A DNA stretch of 64,000 bases, taken from Terrisporobacter mayombei. GTDB lineage: Bacteria > Bacillota > Clostridia > Peptostreptococcales > Peptostreptococcaceae. A program made the translations under genes and the position numbers. The stretch spans positions 124,001-188,000 of the forward strand of contig NZ_JAHZMP010000003.1 in the NCBI RefSeq assembly GCF_020748465.1, written 5' to 3'. Within the stretch, counting starts at the first letter, position 1. Each line of letters opens with the position of its first letter. The notes beneath the pieces are model-generated. The model made no database searches, was not told where the DNA came from, and was given only the letters and a program-made list of their open reading frames with translations. Positions 9,600-18,442 of the stretch are shown here, piece by piece.

Positions 9600-11264
9600 T
9601 TATATCATTACAGTTTGTTTATACTCACCAAATTCTTCTCTCATAACCCCACATATTTCTCCCAATGTAGCATAACTTTCTACTGCATCTAATATAAATG
9701 GCATTATATTTTCATTGCCATCGCATGCTTTTCTTAATGCTTCTAAGCTTTCTTTTACTTTTTCATTATCTCTTTTTTCTTTAAGAGCTTCTATTTTTCC
9801 TTTTTGTCTTGAACCTACTTCAGGATCAACTCTCAATAAACCTTTTGGAGATTCTTCTTCTACTTGAAATTTATTTACTCCTACTATTATTTTTTGATTT
9901 TCTTCTATTTCTTTTTGATATTTATAAGCACTATCCATTATTTCTTGTTGTATGAATCCTTTTTCTATTGCTGATGGTGCTCCACCTAATTCATCTATTT
10001 TTTCTATTAACTCTATTGCTTCTTTTTCTATCTTATTTGTCAAACTTTCAACGTAATAAGATCCTGCAAGTGGATCTATAGTATCAGCTGCTCCACTCTC
10101 ATATCCAACTATTTGTTGAGTTCTAAGAGCTACTCTAACAGAATCTTCTGTCGGTAAAGCTAAAGCTTCATCCTTAGAATTAGTATGAAGAGATTGTGTC
10201 CCACCAAGTACAGCTGCTAAAGTTTGTATTGCAACTCTTACTATATTATTTTCTGGTTGTTGCGCTGTCAAAGTACAACCAGCTGTTTGAGTATGGAATT
10301 TAAGTGCCCAAGATTTTGGGTTTTCAGCCTTAAATCTATTTTTCATTATATTAGCCCATATTCTTCTTGCTGCTCTAAACTTAGCAACTTCTTCAAATAG
10401 ATTGTTATGTGAATTAAAGAAGAATGATAATCTTGGTGCAAAATCATCAATATGAAGTCCTGCTTCAAGGGCTGCATTTACATATGCGATACCATCAGCT
10501 AAAGTAAATGCAACTTCTTCTACTGCATTTGCTCCAGCTTCTCTTATGTGATAACCTGAAATACTTATAGTGTTCCATTTAGGTACATTTTTTGAACAAT
10601 AATCAAATATATCAGTTATAAGTCTCATTGATGGCTTAACTGGGAATATATATGTTCCCCTTGCTACATACTCTTTTAATATGTCATTTTGAATTGTTCC
10701 TCTTAATTTATCTGGTGTTACACCTTGTTTTTTAGCAACTGCTATATACATAGCTAATAAAACAGAAGCCGGTGCATTTATAGTCATTGATGTTGATACT
10801 TTATCTAATGGTATCCCCTCAAATAAGATTTCCATATCTGCTAAAGAATCTATAGCAACTCCAACTTTTCCTACTTCACCTTCTGCTACTGCATCATCTG
10901 AGTCATATCCCATTTGAGTTGGTAAATCAAATGCAACTGATAATCCCATAGATCCTTGATCTATTAAAAATTTATATCTTTGATTAGATTCTTCTGCTGT
11001 TGCAAAACCTGCATACATTCTCATTGTCCATAGCTTTCCTCTATACATAGTTGGTTGAACACCTCTTGTATATGGAAATTGTCCTGGATATCCTAAATCT
11101 TTTTCATAATTTACTTCTGCATCAAGAGGAGAATATAATCTTTGTACTACTTCTCCTGTATCAAATTTAAATTCTTCTTTTCTTTCCGGGAATCTAGCTA
11201 AACTTTTCTTTACTTTCCCTTCTTCCCATTTTTCAAAGGATTCCTTAATATTTTTATTTTCCAT
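9600..11264 (-). CDS. Methylmalonyl-CoA mutase, catalytic large subunit
   Basis: 554 residues covering the TIM-barrel part of the acyl-CoA mutase family, without the C-terminal cobalamin domain, which is a separate gene downstream. The substrate-binding segment at 65-120 ([13 protein letters not shown], then RMYAGF and SVAFDLPTQ) is well conserved. Tyr84 and Arg202 match the residues that in methylmalonyl-CoA mutases bind the substrate carboxylate; isobutyryl-CoA mutases have Phe and Gln there. This favours succinyl-CoA to R-methylmalonyl-CoA. The residue equivalences come from family knowledge, not an alignment run here. AGGGGG precedes the ATG, and the 132-base gap upstream may hold a second promoter. 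Confidence 0.93.
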   Translation of the reverse strand: MENKNIKESFEKWEEGKVKKSLARFPERKEEFKFDTGEVVQRLYSPLDAEVNYEKDLGYPGQFPYTRGVQPTMYRGKLWTMRMYAGFATAEESNQRYKFLIDQGSMGLSVAFDLPTQMGYDSDDAVAEGEVGKVGVAIDSLADMEILFEGIPLDKVSTSMTINAPASVLLAMYIAVAKKQGVTPDKLRGTIQNDILKEYVARGTYIFPVKPSMRLITDIFDYCSKNVPKWNTISISGYHIREAGANAVEEVAFTLADGIAYVNAALEAGLHIDDFAPRLSFFFNSHNNLFEEVAKFRAARRIWANIMKNRFKAENPKSWALKFHTQTAGCTLTAQQPENNIVRVAIQTLAAVLGGTQSLHTNSKDEALALPTEDSVRVALRTQQIVGYESGAADTIDPLAGSYYVESLTNKIEKEAIELIEKIDELGGAPSAIEKGFIQQEIMDSAYKYQKEIEENQKIIVGVNKFQVEEESPKGLLRVDPEVGSRQKGKIEALKEKRDNEKVKESLEALRKACDGNENIMPFILDAVESYATLGEICGVMREEFGEYKQTVMI

Positions 11265-11344
11265 AGAACTTCCCCCTATTTAGTAATCTTCATTTATTAG
11301 ATATATTTTAGTATTTCTATCCAAATTATCATTTAATTATCATT

Positions 11345-11377
11345 ATTATAATATAAAGAGTTTTATTCTCATCTCAA
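11345..11377 (-). promoter_or_regulatory. Possible internal promoter before the mutase gene
   Basis: On the minus strand TTGAGA (11377-11372) and TATATT (11355-11350) are spaced by 16 bases, in the 132-base gap between the CoA-transferase and mutase genes. It could let the mutase and decarboxylase genes be transcribed apart from the carrier. In AT-rich DNA such matches occur by chance. Confidence 0.3.
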
Positions 11378-11396
11378 TTATAATATCCTTCTGTTT

Positions 11397-12908
11397 TTAA
11401 TCTGCGTCCTCCAAAGCAAATTTCTTCATAGTACCTGTTTTTAAAAATCTTTCATGCCAAGAAAGTGCTTCTTCTAATATGTGAGGTGTGTGTTTAAATT
11501 TGCCTTCTTGAGCTTTATTAAAGTAATTCCATAAAGCATCTTTATAATCCGGATGTGCACAATTTTCAATTATACATTTTGCTCTTTCTTTTGGTGATAA
11601 ACCTCTTAAATCGGCTACTCCTTGTTCTGTTACTATAACCATTACATCATGTTCCGTGTGATCATGATGACTTACCATTGGAACTATGCTTGAAATATCT
11701 CCTCCTTTTGCTATAGATTCAGTAGTAAATATAGTTAAATATCCATTTCTAGCAAAGTCACCAGAACCTCCTATACCATTCATCATTCTACTTCCCATAA
11801 TATTAGTAGAATTTACATTTCCATATATATCTACTTCTATAGCTGTATTTATAGCTATAACTCCCAATCTTCTTGCAACTTCCGGATTATTGCTTATTTC
11901 TTGCGGTCTAAGAATTATTTGATTTTTATATTCATTAAAGTGTTCATAAAAATCATCTAATCTATCTGGTGATATTGTAAGTGATGTTCCTGATGCAAAT
12001 TTAACCTTTCCTGATTTAATTAAGTCAATTACTGAGTCTTGTATTACTTCTGAATAAACTACTAAGTCTTTAAATTTAGAATTTTCTAATCCAGCTAAAA
12101 CAGCATTTGCAACACTTCCAACACCTGATTGCAATGGAAGTAAATTCTTTGGCAATCTATTTTCTTTTACTTCATTTTCTAAAAAAGCAATCATATTTTG
12201 AGCCATTTTATTTGAAACTTCGTCAACAGGCGATACTAATCTAGTTCTATCTTTTAAATCAGTAAAAACTATTGCTGCAATCTTATCTAAATTGCATTTT
12301 ATATAAGGTTCACCAATTCTATCTTCTGGATGAATTAAAGGTATTGGTTCTCTTTCTGGAGGATTTTTCAAGTCATAAACATCGTGTATTCCTTCTAATT
12401 CAATTGGTTGAGAAATATTAATCTCTATTATTACTTTATCTGCTACTTCAGCAAATACATTTGAATTTCCAATTGATGTAGATGGTATTATATAACCTTC
12501 CTCCGTAATACTAACCGCCTCTATTAAAGCTATATCCATTTTTCCTAAAAATCCATACTTAACATATTGCGGTGTATGACTTAAATGCATATCACAATAT
12601 TGAACACTATCATCATTTATTGCATTTCTCATTGCTCCAGTAGTTTGATATGGATATCTTCTTTTTACCACTTTTGATTTTGTCAAAGCTTCATCCAATT
12701 CTGGTCCAACTGATGCTCCAGTTATTATTGTCAAATCTATTTTGTCCCCCGCATCTGCCCTTTTTGCAATTTCAAGTGGAATTGCTTTTGGGTATCCAGC
12801 AGGAGTAAATCCACTGGTGCCCACAATCATATTATCTTCAAATAACATTGCCGCTTCTTTTGGAGTCATTACTTTATCTTTTAATTTTTCACATCTTAAT
12901 CTTTCCAT
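11397..12908 (-). CDS. Succinate CoA-transferase (Cat1-like, acetyl-CoA hydrolase/transferase family)
   Basis: 503 residues, matching the family of succinyl-CoA:acetate/propionate CoA-transferases (Cat1, AarC, ScpC). The candidate catalytic Glu287 lies in VVYSEVIQDS, and the glycine-rich GIGGSGDFARN near residue 378 matches the CoA-site loop. In this context it would move CoA from propionyl-CoA to succinate, so the cycle needs no ATP; acetyl-CoA could serve as alternative donor. The family cannot be resolved from 4-hydroxybutyrate CoA-transferase by eye alone, but the adjoining mutase points to succinate. The gene starts 34 bases after the carrier gene with AGGGGGG before the ATG. Confidence 0.9.
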   Translation of the reverse strand: MERLRCEKLKDKVMTPKEAAMLFEDNMIVGTSGFTPAGYPKAIPLEIAKRADAGDKIDLTIITGASVGPELDEALTKSKVVKRRYPYQTTGAMRNAINDDSVQYCDMHLSHTPQYVKYGFLGKMDIALIEAVSITEEGYIIPSTSIGNSNVFAEVADKVIIEINISQPIELEGIHDVYDLKNPPEREPIPLIHPEDRIGEPYIKCNLDKIAAIVFTDLKDRTRLVSPVDEVSNKMAQNMIAFLENEVKENRLPKNLLPLQSGVGSVANAVLAGLENSKFKDLVVYSEVIQDSVIDLIKSGKVKFASGTSLTISPDRLDDFYEHFNEYKNQIILRPQEISNNPEVARRLGVIAINTAIEVDIYGNVNSTNIMGSRMMNGIGGSGDFARNGYLTIFTTESIAKGGDISSIVPMVSHHDHTEHDVMVIVTEQGVADLRGLSPKERAKCIIENCAHPDYKDALWNYFNKAQEGKFKHTPHILEEALSWHERFLKTGTMKKFALEDAD

Positions 12909-12942
12909 AATTGCCCCCCTAAATATTATTTATATATAAATA

Positions 12943-14319
12943 CTACATAGGCAGTTTGTGCAGTATTATTGTAAATATAACCATTCCTAATAAAGCAAAT
13001 GGGTATGTTGCACCATATCCTGCAGCTGGCTCATCACTTCCGGCTGCTTCTATTGCAGCTCCAAGACCTGGTGTAGAAGTCATACCTCCACATATTGCTC
13101 CAGATAACATTAACCAATTAATTTTAAATACATATCTTCCTAGTAAAAATCCTATCATCATACCTACTATTCCAATTACTAAAGATATTATTGCTAAAAA
13201 TGCTCCAGATCCAACTAAGGCATCTATTGCTTTGTATCCATATCTAAGTCCTACTATTGCAAGGAAGAAAACTAAAGATACATCTCTAATTACACCTAAT
13301 ATTTTTCCATCCATTCTAAAACTAATTTTGCCAAATTTACCTATATAACCTACTATTAATGATCCAATTAAAACTCCTCCTGTAGAACCTAGACTAAAAT
13401 ATCCTACAAATGGTAGATAAATATTTATATTTCCTATTAAATATCCAAATATACATGCTATAGTAAAACCTAACATATCAAATTTTGTTTCTGGAATTTC
13501 TTTACCTTTAGAAGTTTTTCTAGCATCTTCTAATTCTTTTCTATATTGCAGTCTTTCTTTTTCAACATCAATTTTAAATATAGATGGCAAGAAGTTAACA
13601 GCTAGTATTACTATAAATACACCAAATGGATATCCTATAGCGTGACCTGCACCTATACTTGCTTCTGCATTTGTAATAAACTGTTGTTTTATTTCATCTG
13701 TTAATTGAAAAGCATTTACGTCTTTCGGTATATCTTTTTCATCCACACCAGCCATTTCTAAAAACTTAACTTTTTCTTCATCTGTCATACTTTCATAATT
13801 TAAAGTCTTTTCAGTCGCATGCCCTCTTGCTGTTTCTATTGCTGCTGCAAGCCCTGGAGAACTTGTTAATGCACCAGTATAAACACCTGATACTTCATAC
13901 GTATTTGAATCTTTACTAAACCAAGTTGCCATATAAGTTGTAACAGCACTAGAAAACGTTATTACAAGGCCTAAAATAACAAACTTTGCTCCATACTTTC
14001 TTAATACAACCCCCATATCTTTAGCTGCAAGTAAACCCACTGCCGCAACAAATAGAATTAAAAATATGTCAAAGAATTCGCTAGGTATAACCCCAGACTC
14101 TAATAAACTCTGTGCTGCTTCATATGCTCCACCATTTCCTGGTATACTTGATGCATATTTAAATGCTACCCATCCAATAAACAACCCTGTGAATAAAGCT
14201 CCTGATATACCAAAACTAAACTTTCCAAACTTTATTTTTCCAAAAAGAAGCCCCGTAATAATAGCTAAGAACATCAGTATGTATGGGCTTAAAAAAACAC
14301 TCGCAAAATCAAATCTCAT
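12943..14319 (-). CDS. AspT/YidE/YbjL-type transporter, candidate succinate carrier
   Basis: About 458 residues with ten or more membrane segments in two related halves. Each half carries the AspT-YidE-YbjL repeat signature, GALTSSPGLAAAIE in the first and GGMTSTPGLGAAIE in the second. Between them is a hydrophilic loop of about 100 residues without obvious TrkA-C domains. Members exchange dicarboxylates or amino acids: AspT swaps aspartate for alanine, SucE of Corynebacterium exports succinate. As first gene of a succinate-decarboxylation operon, a succinate importer or succinate/propionate exchanger is the best inference. The true start is the ATG at 14319 with GAGGGGG before it; an in-frame TTG at 14337 has no ribosome site. 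Confidence 0.85.
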   Translation of the reverse strand: MRFDFASVFLSPYILMFLAIITGLLFGKIKFGKFSFGISGALFTGLFIGWVAFKYASSIPGNGGAYEAAQSLLESGVIPSEFFDIFLILFVAAVGLLAAKDMGVVLRKYGAKFVILGLVITFSSAVTTYMATWFSKDSNTYEVSGVYTGALTSSPGLAAAIETARGHATEKTLNYESMTDEEKVKFLEMAGVDEKDIPKDVNAFQLTDEIKQQFITNAEASIGAGHAIGYPFGVFIVILAVNFLPSIFKIDVEKERLQYRKELEDARKTSKGKEIPETKFDMLGFTIACIFGYLIGNINIYLPFVGYFSLGSTGGVLIGSLIVGYIGKFGKISFRMDGKILGVIRDVSLVFFLAIVGLRYGYKAIDALVGSGAFLAIISLVIGIVGMMIGFLLGRYVFKINWLMLSGAICGGMTSTPGLGAAIEAAGSDEPAAGYGATYPFALLGMVIFTIILHKLPM

Positions 14320-14386
14320 ACATTTCCCCCTCAACAATATTTTTTATTAATTTTTCGATTTATATAAATCATTTTTTTTAATTATA

Positions 14387-14435
14387 TTGTAGGTTTTTTA
14401 TCAAGACTTGTATAATATATATATATATATATATC
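14387..14435 (+). promoter_or_regulatory. LysR gene promoter and adjacent TA-dinucleotide tract
   Basis: TTGTAG (14387-14392) and TATAAT (14411-14416) are spaced by 18 bases and read toward the LysR gene. A run of about ten TA dinucleotides directly follows the -10 box. The segment lies in the 157-base divergent region shared with the carrier operon, the usual place for a LysR protein to bind. I could not define a clean T-N11-A operator, because the region is almost pure A/T. Confidence 0.55.
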
Positions 14436-14476
14436 TTATATACTTTTGGGTATAAAGGTTTGAGGGAGTTGATTTA

Positions 14477-15355
14477 ATGGAGTTATTGCACTTAAAATAT
14501 TTTTTAACAGTTGCAAAAACTGAACATATGACTAAGTCTGCTAACGAACTTCGAATTGCACAACCAGCTCTTAGTAAAATTATTCGTAATTTGGAGAAAG
14601 AATTGGAAGTAAATCTCTTTGATAGAAGAGGAAAATCTATTATTTTAAACGATGCTGGAAAATACTTTTGTGAAAAAGTAGAAGAAGCATTAGTAATTCT
14701 CGATGGCACAGTCAATGAGGTAAAAGAATTTGATTTAATTGAAAAAAACAAAAAAGTAAGGTTCTTATCCCTTTGTGCCTCATCAATTATTTCAGACATA
14801 CTAATCGATTTTAAGTCTGTTTATCCAGATATTCAATTAGAATTAACTCAATCATTGAGTAATTTAGATAATAACTTTGATAGTTATGATTTATGTTTGT
14901 ACTGTACTAATAAGCCTAATACTTATAAAAATTCCTTATGTTTGCTTGAAGAAGAGATTTTACTAGGAGTATCACCTAAACATCCTTTAGCAAATAAAGG
15001 CACTATCAGTTTATATGAAGCTAAAAATGAAAATTTTATAGCACTCGGACAGGGTCATCTAAGAAATTTAATTTATGATTTTTGTAAAACAGCTGGATTT
15101 AAGCCGAATATAACTTTTGAAAGCACTAATAATTCATTTATAAGAGATCTAATTGTATTTGGTCAAGGTGTTGCATTTATTCCCGAAATTTCATGGAAGC
15201 TTGATAATTATAATGGAATTAAATTCTTACATATAAAAAAACCTTTTTGTAATCGATCAATATATCTTTATTCAAAATGTATAGATAACCCGCCAAAAAA
15301 TGTTCAAATATTCAAAAATTTTATTATTAATCATTTTAAAAGTATACAAATGTAA
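14477..15355 (+). CDS. LysR-family regulator of the succinate operon
   Basis: 292 residues, normal LysR length. The N-terminal winged helix (residues 1-60) reads HLKYFLTVAKTEHMTKSANEL, cut here at its usual point, then QPALSKIIRNLEKELEVNLFDR, of which only the DNA-recognition pattern matters: A-Q-P-A-L-S followed by L-E-x-x-L-x-x-x-L-F-x-R. The rest is a periplasmic-binding-type effector domain. It is transcribed divergently from the carrier gene, the classic arrangement for autoregulation and control of the facing operon. The effector is unknown; succinate, methylmalonate or propionate would fit. GAGGGAG stands before the ATG. Confidence 0.9.
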   Translation: MELLHLKYFLTVAKTEHMTKSANELRIAQPALSKIIRNLEKELEVNLFDRRGKSIILNDAGKYFCEKVEEALVILDGTVNEVKEFDLIEKNKKVRFLSLCASSIISDILIDFKSVYPDIQLELTQSLSNLDNNFDSYDLCLYCTNKPNTYKNSLCLLEEEILLGVSPKHPLANKGTISLYEAKNENFIALGQGHLRNLIYDFCKTAGFKPNITFESTNNSFIRDLIVFGQGVAFIPEISWKLDNYNGIKFLHIKKPFCNRSIYLYSKCIDNPPKNVQIFKNFIINHFKSIQM

Positions 15356-15565
15356 TATTTTATGTTATTTACTTAACTATTTATGTTATTTATTTAATTA
15401 TTAAAAAATACATCTAGCTTATTATTATCATTACATATATTCTTATAAGTTCAACAAATTTATTAATTTTTATTTTACAATAAATTAATTAAGTTTATAA
15501 TTATCAAACTATTTTATTAATTTTTAATTATTAAAATATTTTATCAATTATTTAATATTTTCATA

Positions 15566-15619
15566 AAAAAGAGTTGTCTATTTTTAATTTTTCAAAATCA
15601 TTTTAAGACAACTCTTTTT
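15566..15619. terminator. Hairpin terminator between the LysR gene and the sulfite reductase operon
   Basis: A 14-bp inverted repeat (15566-15579 with 15606-15619) with a 26-base A/T loop lies just after the minus-strand sulfite reductase stop. The 210 bases between the LysR stop and this hairpin are nearly pure A/T, and I see no gene in them. Confidence 0.75.
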
Positions 15620-15631
15620 ATTTCTATTATA

Positions 15632-16585
15632 TTAACAAGTAGCTCCTCCAACTAAATGAAGTTCTGAATTTATTATTTCTTCTTTTCTCTCAAACAAATC
15701 ATTTGATAATAATTGTTTTTCTACATTTTCAAAACCTAAACGCTCTATAGTTGAAGCAAAACGCTCACCTGTTTTTCCTTGTTCTCTATATAATAATATT
15801 ACTTTTTCTATCACATTTAAAGCTTCTTCCTTGCTAGTAAATACCTTATTTAGATCCAATCCATGATTTATTTTTTTGCCCCATCTTCCACCGATATAAA
15901 TTTTGTAACCGTAAGTCCCATCTTCTATTGCATCAAATGGACATTTGCCAATGCAACGACCACAGTGATTGCATCCCTCTTCATCTATTTCTAATATTCC
16001 ATCAACAACTTTACAAGCATTTATTGGACATAGTTTTTCTATAGCGCATTTTTTACATCCGTTACATAAGTGCTCATCGAATTTTGGTATATATTGTCCT
16101 ATTATTCCTAAGTCATTTAAATCCGGTTTTACACAGTTATTAGGACATCCCCCTGTAGCTATTTTAAATTTATGAGGTAACTTTACTTTTGCATAACCTT
16201 TATAAAATCTCTCATGAATTTCTTCTGATAATTCAAATGTATCTATTAATCCATATTGACAAGTAGTTCCCTTACATGATACAACTGGACGTAATTTTGA
16301 GCCTGTTCCTCCTGTTTCAAGACCTTCTTTAGCTATATACACTCTAAAATCTTCAATTTTTTCATATGGTATTCCTTGCACTTCTACTGTAAGTCGAGTT
16401 GTAAATGTTACTATTCCATTTCCAAATAACTGTGCTGCTTCTCCTATACATTTTTGCTGTGCTGCTGTTATTTTTCCATTTACAGTTATTATTCTCCCCG
16501 AAAAATTATCAGTACCTTTATTACTCAAAAAACCTAAAGCTTTTACTCTTTTTTCATCTTCCTTACTAATTGTTAATGTCGCCAT
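15632..16585 (-). CDS. Siroheme sulfite/nitrite reductase-like protein with ferredoxin domain
   Basis: 317 residues. An N-terminal half-repeat of the nitrite/sulfite reductase fold (1-90) precedes the siroheme/Fe4S4 cysteines: Cys104 and Cys109 in SCKGTTCQYG, Cys147 and Cys151 in GGCPNNC. A two-cluster ferredoxin insert follows, with Cys174/177/180/186 and Cys205/208/211/215. Size and order resemble AsrC-type anaerobic sulfite reductase subunits, but AsrA and AsrB genes are not adjacent. It would reduce sulfite or a related sulfur species to sulfide in the cytoplasm. The gene follows the CoA-disulfide reductase by 35 bases, so it belongs to the same sulfur operon. AGGGGG precedes the ATG. Confidence 0.88.
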   Translation of the reverse strand: MATLTISKEDEKRVKALGFLSNKGTDNFSGRIITVNGKITAAQQKCIGEAAQLFGNGIVTFTTRLTVEVQGIPYEKIEDFRVYIAKEGLETGGTGSKLRPVVSCKGTTCQYGLIDTFELSEEIHERFYKGYAKVKLPHKFKIATGGCPNNCVKPDLNDLGIIGQYIPKFDEHLCNGCKKCAIEKLCPINACKVVDGILEIDEEGCNHCGRCIGKCPFDAIEDGTYGYKIYIGGRWGKKINHGLDLNKVFTSKEEALNVIEKVILLYREQGKTGERFASTIERLGFENVEKQLLSNDLFERKEEIINSELHLVGGATC

Positions 16586-16620
16586 TATTTTTCCCCCTTT
16601 TCAGTAACACTTATTTATAA

Positions 16621-18255
16621 TTATTCTTCCTCCTCATCTATCTCATTAAAAGTCAATCCACCTTCAAGAACTTTCGTATTATTATATCCATAGAATTTCA
16701 AACGATTTTGTAACATATATGCACGTTTTCCTTTTGCACATATTAATAGTAACTTTTCATCAATATCATATTCTGGAAGCACGCCTTCAACCTTTGTTAA
16801 ATCTATATATGGAGCAGCTTTTAAAGTTGGTGATATAGATGCATCAATTATTTTATAATCTTTAGCTTTTCCTTCTTTAAACTCCAGCGGAGTAATAGTA
16901 TCAAATTCTTTATTCATTTTATTTTGTAATATATTCAGTGTATGAGCAAAAGGATGTATTGCTGTAGAAAATGGTGGTGCATAAGCAAAATCCAAGTTTT
17001 CTAAATCATCTATTGATGCATTTAATGATATGGCAGTAACTGCTATATCAATCATTTTGTCTACATCCCCACTTCCTAGTACTTGTAATCCCAGTAATTT
17101 TTTTGTATCTTTATCAGCTATCATTTTTACAATGAAACTGCCTGCACCTGGATAATAATGAGCCTTATCATCTACAACACTTATAACGCTAATTGGATTG
17201 TATCCAGTTTCCTTAGCAGCAACTTCAGTAAGCCCTGTTCTTCCTGTATTTAGGTTTGGCAATTTACAAACTGCAGTACCAAGAACTCCTTCATAAGACT
17301 TATTTTTGCCTAATATATTTTTAGCAGTAAGTCGTCCTTCTATATTTGCAGAAGATCCCATTGGCGACCATTGAGGTGATTTTGTAATTTTATTTACTAC
17401 GCATGCACAATCTCCAATGGCATACACATCTTCAATGTTTGTTTGTAAATATTCATTTACCTTTATAGTTTTATTTGGCATAAGTTCTACTCCACTATCT
17501 TGTAAAAAAGATGTATTTGCACGAATACCAATAGATAAAACTACTGCATCTGCCTTCATGGCACGTCTAGAAGTTTTAACTTTTTCAACTCTATCAGTCC
17601 CTACAATTCCCTCCATTTTTACTCCTGTAGCAGTCATTATTCCATTTTCAGCTAAATGATTTTCTATATATTCGCTCATCTCTTCATCAAATCCTGGAAG
17701 TACATGCTCTGCCATATCTATAACAGATACTTTCACTCCTTGTTTAGCCATATTTTCTGCAACTTCTAGACCTATAAATCCAGCTCCTACAACTACAGCT
17801 CTTTTAATTTCATTTTTTTCTATTGATTTTCTTAATCTAATAGCATCTTCAGGTGTTCTCATAAAGAAAACGCCCTTTAAATCTAGACCTTCAACTGGTG
17901 GTTTTATAGGAGATGCGCCACTGGCAATTACTAATTTATCATATCCATAATCATATCTTTCATTACTTTGTAAATTTAATACTCCTACAGCTTTTTCTTT
18001 AGGATTAACTTTTATAACTTCCATTTCTGTTAGTACATTTACACCCGTTAACTTCTCAAATTTTTCTGGTGTATTTACAATTAGCTGTTCTTTTTCTCTT
18101 ATAACATTTCCCACATAATAAGGAAGACCGCATCCCGCATATGAAATATCATTATCCTTAGTAAGAATAGTTACGTCTAAACTTCTATCTTCACGTTTTA
18201 ATTTTGCTGCAACCTTTGTTCCTGCTGCAACACCTCCAATAATAAGCACTTTCAT
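16621..18255 (-). CDS. CoA-disulfide/persulfide reductase with C-terminal rhodanese domain
   Basis: About 544 residues from the ATG at 18255, which has AAGGGG at normal spacing; the longer frame to 18288 would use a TTG lacking a ribosome site. Residues 1-440 form a pyridine-nucleotide-disulfide oxidoreductase of the CoADR family. IIGGVAAGTKVA is the FAD loop, SYAGCGLPYY carries the single redox Cys42, and AIGDCACV is the second FAD motif. The last 100 residues are a rhodanese domain with active loop ICAKGKRA (Cys506). Such fusions reduce CoA-disulfide or CoA-persulfide with NAD(P)H, and some release H2S from polysulfide. The adjacent sulfite reductase supports a sulfur role. Confidence 0.92.
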   Translation of the reverse strand: MKVLIIGGVAAGTKVAAKLKREDRSLDVTILTKDNDISYAGCGLPYYVGNVIREKEQLIVNTPEKFEKLTGVNVLTEMEVIKVNPKEKAVGVLNLQSNERYDYGYDKLVIASGASPIKPPVEGLDLKGVFFMRTPEDAIRLRKSIEKNEIKRAVVVGAGFIGLEVAENMAKQGVKVSVIDMAEHVLPGFDEEMSEYIENHLAENGIMTATGVKMEGIVGTDRVEKVKTSRRAMKADAVVLSIGIRANTSFLQDSGVELMPNKTIKVNEYLQTNIEDVYAIGDCACVVNKITKSPQWSPMGSSANIEGRLTAKNILGKNKSYEGVLGTAVCKLPNLNTGRTGLTEVAAKETGYNPISVISVVDDKAHYYPGAGSFIVKMIADKDTKKLLGLQVLGSGDVDKMIDIAVTAISLNASIDDLENLDFAYAPPFSTAIHPFAHTLNILQNKMNKEFDTITPLEFKEGKAKDYKIIDASISPTLKAAPYIDLTKVEGVLPEYDIDEKLLLICAKGKRAYMLQNRLKFYGYNNTKVLEGGLTFNEIDEEEE

Positions 18256-18442
18256 ACTTATCAACCCCTTTTTTATTTGTATATTCAAATATAAAATTTA
18301 CATTTTTTTCATATAATTTAATTTTATTGTAGCACTTGTGATATACTATTAAAAGTGATATTATCTTATGAAAATCATAGGTAAAACCTATAGATAATCA
18401 GTATCATTTAACCATATTTATTAATAAAAAAGGGGGTATTCT

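Noticed and set aside
12956-13348. Plus-strand frame of 130 codons inside the carrier gene
   Set aside because: Antisense shadow of a strongly supported membrane protein with repeated family motifs.
14401-14799. Minus-strand open frame of 132 codons over the LysR gene start
   Set aside because: It is the complement of the LysR gene and its TA tract; no ribosome site, and its composition mirrors the true gene.
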